Source: Galactobacter caseinivorans
GTDB taxonomy: Bacteria; Actinomycetota; Actinomycetes; Actinomycetales; Micrococcaceae
NCBI RefSeq assembly: GCF_003640665.1
Contig: NZ_QQXL01000003.1
Coordinates: 186,001-250,000 of the forward strand
Reading direction: 5' to 3'
Length of the DNA stretch: 64,000 nt
Position numbers and translations under genes: made by a program. Below, in pieces: positions 60,338 to 64,000 of the stretch. The notes beneath the pieces were generated by a model. The model saw nothing but the letters and a program-made list of their open reading frames with translations, was not told where the DNA came from and made no database searches. Position 1 is the stretch's first letter. Every line of letters starts with the position of its first letter.

Positions 60338-61503
60338 CAGAGAACCTGCTGGAACCCGAGTACCAGGACCTGGTTGATACAGTCCGCGAGTTTGCCGACG
60401 AGGTGGTGGCGCCCGCGTCCTATCAGCACGACAAGGACCACACCTTCCCCTACGAGATCGTCTCCCAGATGGGTGAGCTCGGGCTCTTTGGCCTGCCCTT
60501 CCCCGAGGAGTTTGGCGGCATGGGCGGGGACTACTTTGCGCTCGCGCTGAGCCTGGAACAGCTGGGCCGCGTGGATCAGTCCGTGGCCATCACGCTGGAG
60601 GCCGGCGTCTCCCTTGGTGCCATGCCCGTGTATCGCTTTGGCACGCAGGAGCAGAAGGAGGCGTGGCTGCCTCAGCTCACCTCCGCCAAGGCGCTGGCTG
60701 GCTTTGGCCTCACCGAGCCGGACGCTGGCTCTGACGCGGGTGGAACCCGCACCACCGCCCGCGAGGAGGGCGGCAACTTTGTGATCAACGGTTCCAAGGA
60801 GTTCATCACCAACTCCGGCACGGACATCACCCGCCTGGTCACCGTCACCGCGGTCACCGGCGAGCTGCCGCCCAAGCAGGAGGGCGGGGCCCCGCGCAAG
60901 GAAATCTCCACCATCTTGGTCCCCGCGGATACCGCCGGCTTTACCGCCGAGCCTGCCTACGACAAGGTGGGCTGGCACGCCTCTGACACCCACCCGCTCT
61001 CCTTCAAGAACGCCGTGGTGCCGCAGGAGAATCTGCTGGGTCAGCGCGGCCGCGGCTACGCCAACTTCCTTTCCATCCTGGATGAGGGGCGCATCGCGAT
61101 CGCGGGCCTTTCCACGGGCGCAGCGCAGGGTTGCGTGGATGAAAGCGTGAAGTACGCCAAGGAGCGCAAGAGCTTTGGCCGTCCCATCGCCGAGTACCAG
61201 GCGGTGTCCTTCAAGATTGCGCGCATGCAGGCGCGCGCGCACCAGGCCCGTTTGGCCTACCACCACGCCGCCCGCCTCATGCTGGCCGGCAAGCCGTTTA
61301 AGACCGAGGCCGCCATGGCCAAGATGATTGCCTCTGACGCCGCGATGGACAACGCCCGCGATGCCACCCAGGTCTTTGGCGGCTACGGCTTCATGAACGA
61401 ATCCCTCGTGGCCCGCCACTACCGCGATTCCAAGATCCTGGAGATCGGCGAGGGCACCACGGAGGTCCAGCTCATGCTCATTTCCAGGAGCCTGGGGCTG
61501 TGA
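60334..61503 (+). CDS. Acyl-CoA dehydrogenase (isovaleryl-CoA type)
   Basis: A 389-residue FAD enzyme. LAGFGLTEPDAGSDAGGTRT and FVINGSKEFITNSGTDITRL are the flavin and substrate loops; IGWHA-like YDKVGWHASDTHPLSFKNAV, QVFGGYGFMNESLVARHYRD and EIGEGTTEVQLMLISRSLG (C-terminal catalytic region) follow. In this operon it oxidises isovaleryl-CoA to 3-methylcrotonyl-CoA, the AccA1/AccD1 substrate; the equivalent gene is FadE19 in Mycobacterium. 4-bp overlaps on both sides. Confidence 0.92.
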   Translation: MTENLLEPEYQDLVDTVREFADEVVAPASYQHDKDHTFPYEIVSQMGELGLFGLPFPEEFGGMGGDYFALALSLEQLGRVDQSVAITLEAGVSLGAMPVYRFGTQEQKEAWLPQLTSAKALAGFGLTEPDAGSDAGGTRTTAREEGGNFVINGSKEFITNSGTDITRLVTVTAVTGELPPKQEGGAPRKEISTILVPADTAGFTAEPAYDKVGWHASDTHPLSFKNAVVPQENLLGQRGRGYANFLSILDEGRIAIAGLSTGAAQGCVDESVKYAKERKSFGRPIAEYQAVSFKIARMQARAHQARLAYHHAARLMLAGKPFKTEAAMAKMIASDAAMDNARDATQVFGGYGFMNESLVARHYRDSKILEIGEGTTEVQLMLISRSLGL

Positions 61504-61988
61504 CTCGCAGGATTGTTCAGCGCGGGCTCTACGCGGGGGAGATGGCGCTGGGGGATGAGTTTGTGCATCAGCCCGGGCGCACCCTCACGGAGGCGGACAA
61601 CGTCTTGTTCACTACGCTCACCATGAACCCGCAGGCGCTGCACCTTGACCAGGCCTTTGCCGCCGGGCAGCCCTTTGGCAAGCCGCTGGTGAACTCGATG
61701 CTGACCCTGTCCACCATGGTGGGTCTCTCCGTGGCGCAGCTGACACAGGGAACCTTGGTGGCGCAGCTGGGGCTCAGCGACATCCGCTTCCCGCACCCGG
61801 TCTTTCACGGTGACACGCTCTATGTCGCCACGAGCATTACGGACAAGCGCGAGAGTTCCTCGCGCCCAGGACAGTGGATCGTGACTATGCACCACGTGGG
61901 CCGCAATCAAGATGGGGTGGTGGTCGGAGAGGCCACCCGCACCGCGTTGATGTGGCAGAGCGAAGCGGTGCGGGAGGAGGCACAGTGA
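61500..61988 (+). CDS. MaoC-like dehydratase (3-methylglutaconyl-CoA hydratase candidate)
   Basis: A 162-residue hot-dog-fold hydratase: FVHQPGRTLTEADNVLFTTL, MNPQALHLDQAFAAGQPFGK (the His/Asp active site of the MaoC motif), LVNSMLTLSTMVGLSVAQLT, and GDTLYVATSITDKRESSSRP. The operon lacks an AU-type (crotonase) methylglutaconyl-CoA hydratase; the Rv2499c-type MaoC protein at the same place in Mycobacterium is thought to supply this step. GTG overlaps the dehydrogenase stop by 4 bp. Confidence 0.9.
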   Translation: MTRRIVQRGLYAGEMALGDEFVHQPGRTLTEADNVLFTTLTMNPQALHLDQAFAAGQPFGKPLVNSMLTLSTMVGLSVAQLTQGTLVAQLGLSDIRFPHPVFHGDTLYVATSITDKRESSSRPGQWIVTMHHVGRNQDGVVVGEATRTALMWQSEAVREEAQ

Positions 61989-62824
61989 GCCACGCTATCC
62001 ACGTGAACGGTTTTGAGCTGGGCCCGGACATCATGTTTGTCCCGGCGGATCGGCCGGAGCGTTTTGAGAAGGCAGCCCAGCGCGCTTCCGCGGTGATCAT
62101 TGACTTGGAGGATGCGGTCTCCCCGGACGCGCGTCCCGCAGCGCGCGAGGCGTTGGTGGCCTCTCAGCTGGATCCGGCCACCACCATCGTGAGGATCAAC
62201 GCCCGCGGCACGGAGGATCATGAGCTGGACGTGAATGCGCTGCGCCAGACGGCGTACCGCTACGTCATGGTTCCTAAGGCGGCTGTGCCGGCGGAATTGC
62301 CCGTGCTGGATGGGCTGGGGAAGCCGTACAAGATTGTGGCGTTGGTGGAGACGGCGCTTGGTGTGGCGCAGGCGGAGCAGATTGCAGCCGCCCCGGACGT
62401 TGTGGCGATGATGTGGGGCGCGGAGGACCTGGTCGCCTCCACGGAGGGCACTGCCTCGCGCCGCGCGGGTGGCGAATACCGGGACCTGGCGAGGTATGCC
62501 AGGGTGCGAGTGTTTGTGGCCGCCAAGGCCTTTGGGCGGGTGGCCATCGATTCGGTGTATCTGGATCTGGGCGACGCGGAGGGCCTGGACGCTGAGGTGG
62601 AGGACGCTCTCGCCTGGGGCTTTGAGGCCAAGGCGGTGTTGCACCCGGACCAGGCGGCGCGGGTGCGGGTCGGTTTTGTGCCCGACGACGCACAGTTGGC
62701 TTGGGCGCGCGGCGTGCTGTCCGCGGCGCAGGAGCAGCCCGGTGCCTTCCGCTTTGAGGGGGCCATGGTGGATGAGGTGGTGTTGAAGAAGGCGCGGATG
62801 CTGGTGCGCCGGGCTGCAGGCTGA
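61985..62824 (+). CDS. HpcH/HpaI-type CoA-ester lyase (CitE-like)
   Basis: A 279-residue TIM-barrel lyase: GPDIMFVPADRPERFEKAAQ, IDLEDAVSPDARPAAREALV (metal-ligand Glu/Asp), RINARGTEDHELDVNALRQT, VPKAAVPAEL, ALVETALGVAQAEQIAAAPD, MWGAEDLVASTEG, and AFEAKAVLHPDQ-like GFEAKAVLHPDQAARVRV. The Mycobacterium neighbour Rv2498c, in the same position, is reported as an (R)-3-hydroxyacyl-CoA lyase acting on HMG-CoA, so this enzyme may finish leucine breakdown to acetoacetate and acetyl-CoA. GTG overlaps the MaoC stop (GTGA). Confidence 0.9.
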   Translation: MSHAIHVNGFELGPDIMFVPADRPERFEKAAQRASAVIIDLEDAVSPDARPAAREALVASQLDPATTIVRINARGTEDHELDVNALRQTAYRYVMVPKAAVPAELPVLDGLGKPYKIVALVETALGVAQAEQIAAAPDVVAMMWGAEDLVASTEGTASRRAGGEYRDLARYARVRVFVAAKAFGRVAIDSVYLDLGDAEGLDAEVEDALAWGFEAKAVLHPDQAARVRVGFVPDDAQLAWARGVLSAAQEQPGAFRFEGAMVDEVVLKKARMLVRRAAG

Positions 62825-62870
62825 GCCGCGCCGCTCTGCCCGTAGCCACGGCAATGCTTAGGGCCCGCGC

Positions 62871-63554
62871 TTAGTCGTCGCCCACCTCGCGGCGCCTCGC
62901 CTGTGCGACTTCCCGGTCGATGAACTCGGCGTAGTCCTTGATCTCGTGGGCCGGGTCGAGGCCCCGGGGCCGAGCCCAACGCTCGGAGGCCAAGCGTGCT
63001 GTGAGGTGGGAGAGCCAGCGGAAGGGGAGCGCTGCGAGGGCGTTGGCCGCCTCCGCCGCTCTTTCGGGGTGAGGGAACTCGGCGCGTGTCCGGGAGAGCA
63101 CAAAGCACCTGCGTATGTCCTGGGCCACCGGGGCATTCACGCGCTGCTCCCAGGCGGCACGTGCGTAGGGGCTGCGATGCATCAGGGGTAGCAGCCGTGT
63201 CGCCGCAAAGAGCATGTTCTCTTGGTTCCAGCGGCGTCCGACAGAGAGCAGGCTCAAGCGGGCCGAACGCCAGGGGTCTTCGATGTCCAGGTGTTCCTCG
63301 GACGTCCCCGCGTGCCACAGGTAGGCGTCAACAAAGGCCTCCGCGGGATCCGACCAGCGCCGGTAGAGCGGTGTGCGAGAGACGCAGGCGGCGAGCGAGA
63401 TGGCCTGCCACCCTACGGTGTGCAGGTCAATGCTGGGGTCGAGGAGCAGCCACCACAACCCGGTGCGGACGTCCTGCATGTATTCGTCTTCGGGGCGCCG
63501 CCCGCGCCCACGGCCGGCCCCGGGATAACGGTCTGTCAGTGGAGGTGGAAACAT
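62871..63554 (-). CDS. TetR-like regulator (divergent from the array)
   Basis: A 227-residue protein. VGWQAISLAACVSRTPLYRR then WSDPAEAFVDAYLWHAG is a TetR-type recognition helix region (S-R-T-P-L-Y-R-R-W-x-D-P), and the rest is all helical as in TetR_C domains. The start is uncertain: ATG 63554 lies immediately after GGAGGG, ATG 63479 (MQDVRTGLWW) is possible. It is divergent from an unseen gene at 63978, and the palindrome array lies in between, so it may be the protein that binds those palindromes. Confidence 0.65.
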   Translation of the reverse strand: MFPPPLTDRYPGAGRGRGRRPEDEYMQDVRTGLWWLLLDPSIDLHTVGWQAISLAACVSRTPLYRRWSDPAEAFVDAYLWHAGTSEEHLDIEDPWRSARLSLLSVGRRWNQENMLFAATRLLPLMHRSPYARAAWEQRVNAPVAQDIRRCFVLSRTRAEFPHPERAAEAANALAALPFRWLSHLTARLASERWARPRGLDPAHEIKDYAEFIDREVAQARRREVGDD

Positions 63555-63681
63555 CCCTCCACGCTAAACACCACCCGCCAACCCCGCCCCCGCAAAGACC
63601 CCACCTGTGGACAACACGCCCAAAACCGGGCCCAAGCACCAACCTGTGGATAACCGGCCACCCCAAAAACCACCCCCTTCC

Positions 63682-63706
63682 GGAAATGGACCGCGGGTCC
63701 ATTTCC
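63682..63706. repeat. Palindromic repeat array, copy 1
   Basis: Perfect 11-bp arms GGAAATGGACC and GGTCCATTTCC around GCG. Centre at 63694. First of four copies at 42-43 bp spacing. The intergenic stretch 63555-63681 before it is C-rich and shows nothing else. Confidence 0.92.
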
Positions 63707-63724
63707 CGCACCAGTCGCCACGCC

Positions 63725-63749
63725 GGATATGGACCCAGGGTCCATATCC
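63725..63749. repeat. Palindromic repeat array, copy 2
   Basis: Arms GGATATGGACC and GGTCCATATCC around CAG, a compensated variant of copy 1 (both arms changed together: AAAT to ATAT and ATTT to ATAT). Centre at 63737, 43 bp from copy 1. Paired changes show selection for the symmetry. Confidence 0.92.
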
Positions 63750-63766
63750 CGCACGCGTGCCCCTCC

Positions 63767-63791
63767 GGAAATGGACCCAGGGTCCATTTCC
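63767..63791. repeat. Palindromic repeat array, copy 3
   Basis: Arms GGAAATGGACC and GGTCCATTTCC around CAG. Centre at 63779, 42 bp from copy 2. Spacers between copies are 17-18 bp, with unrelated sequences. Confidence 0.92.
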
Positions 63792-63809
63792 TGGGGCAGG
63801 AGGGGCCGG

Positions 63810-63834
63810 ACATATGGACCGCGGGTCCATTTTC
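63810..63834. repeat. Palindromic repeat array, copy 4 (core symmetric)
   Basis: Symmetric core ATGGACC-GCG-GGTCCAT at 63814-63830; the outer bases are no longer complementary. Centre at 63822, 43 bp from copy 3. It is followed by a short T-rich stretch. Confidence 0.88.
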
Positions 63835-63920
63835 GTGCAGGGGGTGTTTTTGGTTTCGGTGGTGGAGCGGACCATTAGTTACACAAGCTGTTGGCAGTGA
63901 TCCGGCTCATGTCACGATGT

Positions 63921-63948
63921 GAGGCGCGCCACTTTGGTGGCGCGCCTC
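63921..63948 (+). terminator. Hairpin in leader of the last gene
   Basis: GAGGCGCGCCAC pairs with GTGGCGCGCCTC over 12 bp around TTTG, 29 bp before the start codon at 63978. In this place it is either an attenuator or a leader structure, since no gene ends upstream on this strand. Confidence 0.6.
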
Positions 63949-63977
63949 ATCACCGCACTTGCCGAAAGGACTCCCCG

Positions 63978-64000
63978 ATGTCGACACCGTCGTCGCACCC
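63978..64000 (+). CDS. Start of an unidentified gene, cut by the window edge
   Basis: ATG 63978 preceded by GAAAGGA at spacing about 9, with MSTPSSHP readable before the sequence stops. Too little is seen to name it. Its control region is the palindrome array plus the hairpin at 63921. Confidence 0.5.

Noticed and set aside
63682-63834. CRISPR array (25-bp repeats with 17-18 bp spacers)
   Set aside because: Repeats are full palindromes, spacers are too short for Cas-processed spacers, there are only four units, no cas genes are present, and a fifth copy lies alone inside a kinase gene.

Overview
The window is from a high-GC actinobacterium, most likely a Micrococcales/Micrococcaceae-type genome. 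Evidence is the rpsB-tsf-pyrH-frr-cdsA run followed by a DivIVA-like gene, many GTG starts, a mycothiol-dependent-enzyme-family protein, a SAM-IV riboswitch, GlyQS-type glycyl-tRNA synthetase, and the leucine-degradation locus (bkd genes, TetR, accD1-accA1-fadE-MaoC-CitE) known from Mycobacterium. Coding density is high. Most of the window is ordinary chromosome, with one lower-GC insert near 22.8-24.5 kb.

Layout. 0-8.3 kb: a MerR regulator (cut by the left edge), a CPBP protease, a YibE/F membrane protein, a VOC protein, then a SAM-IV riboswitch driving metY-metX, an SGNH hydrolase and an alpha/beta hydrolase. 8.3-14 kb: TetR plus MFS efflux pair with a clear operator, an S4 protein, a YdcZ transporter, glyQS and a GNAT protein. 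14-22.7 kb: three tandem DUF3592 paralogues, dusB-dgt, a TetR/ATPase pair, terD and dnaG. 22.8-24.5 kb: two identical 72-bp hairpin repeats enclosing a predicted modification-dependent nuclease (EVE-like plus DUF3883). 25-31 kb: two identical tRNA-Asn genes, two GT4 glycosyltransferases, a holin-like membrane protein, a phosphatidyltransferase and an APH-type kinase carrying an in-frame palindromic element. 31-36.6 kb: a small membrane/HTH gene pair, tRNA-Met, two lipoproteins, an LRV-domain membrane protein, an FMN-dependent 2-hydroxyacid dehydrogenase and an M23 peptidase. 36.6-42.2 kb: the rpsB-tsf and pyrH-frr-cdsA-DivIVA group. 42.3-48.4 kb: a LytS/LytTR two-component system with two acetate-type symporters. 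48.5-51 kb: two uncharacterised genes and a mycothiol-dependent-type isomerase. 51-63 kb: branched-chain 2-oxoacid dehydrogenase (E1a, E1b, E2) and, across a TetR regulator with an obvious operator, a five-gene leucine-degradation operon. 63.5-64 kb: a divergent intergenic region with four regularly spaced perfect palindromes, then the start of an unseen gene.

The strongest second-look items are: (1) the four 25-bp palindromes at 63682-63834, spaced 42-43 bp centre to centre (close to four helical turns), with a fifth, nearly identical copy inserted in frame in a kinase gene at 31049-31073; (2) the 72-bp direct-repeat hairpins that bracket a solitary predicted type IV-like restriction gene between dnaG and the tRNA-Asn pair; (3) a dispersed 12-mer (GCGGCGTCGRGC) that falls repeatedly in intergenic DNA, protein tails and linkers. 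All assignments rest on reading the sequence alone; no database search was run.
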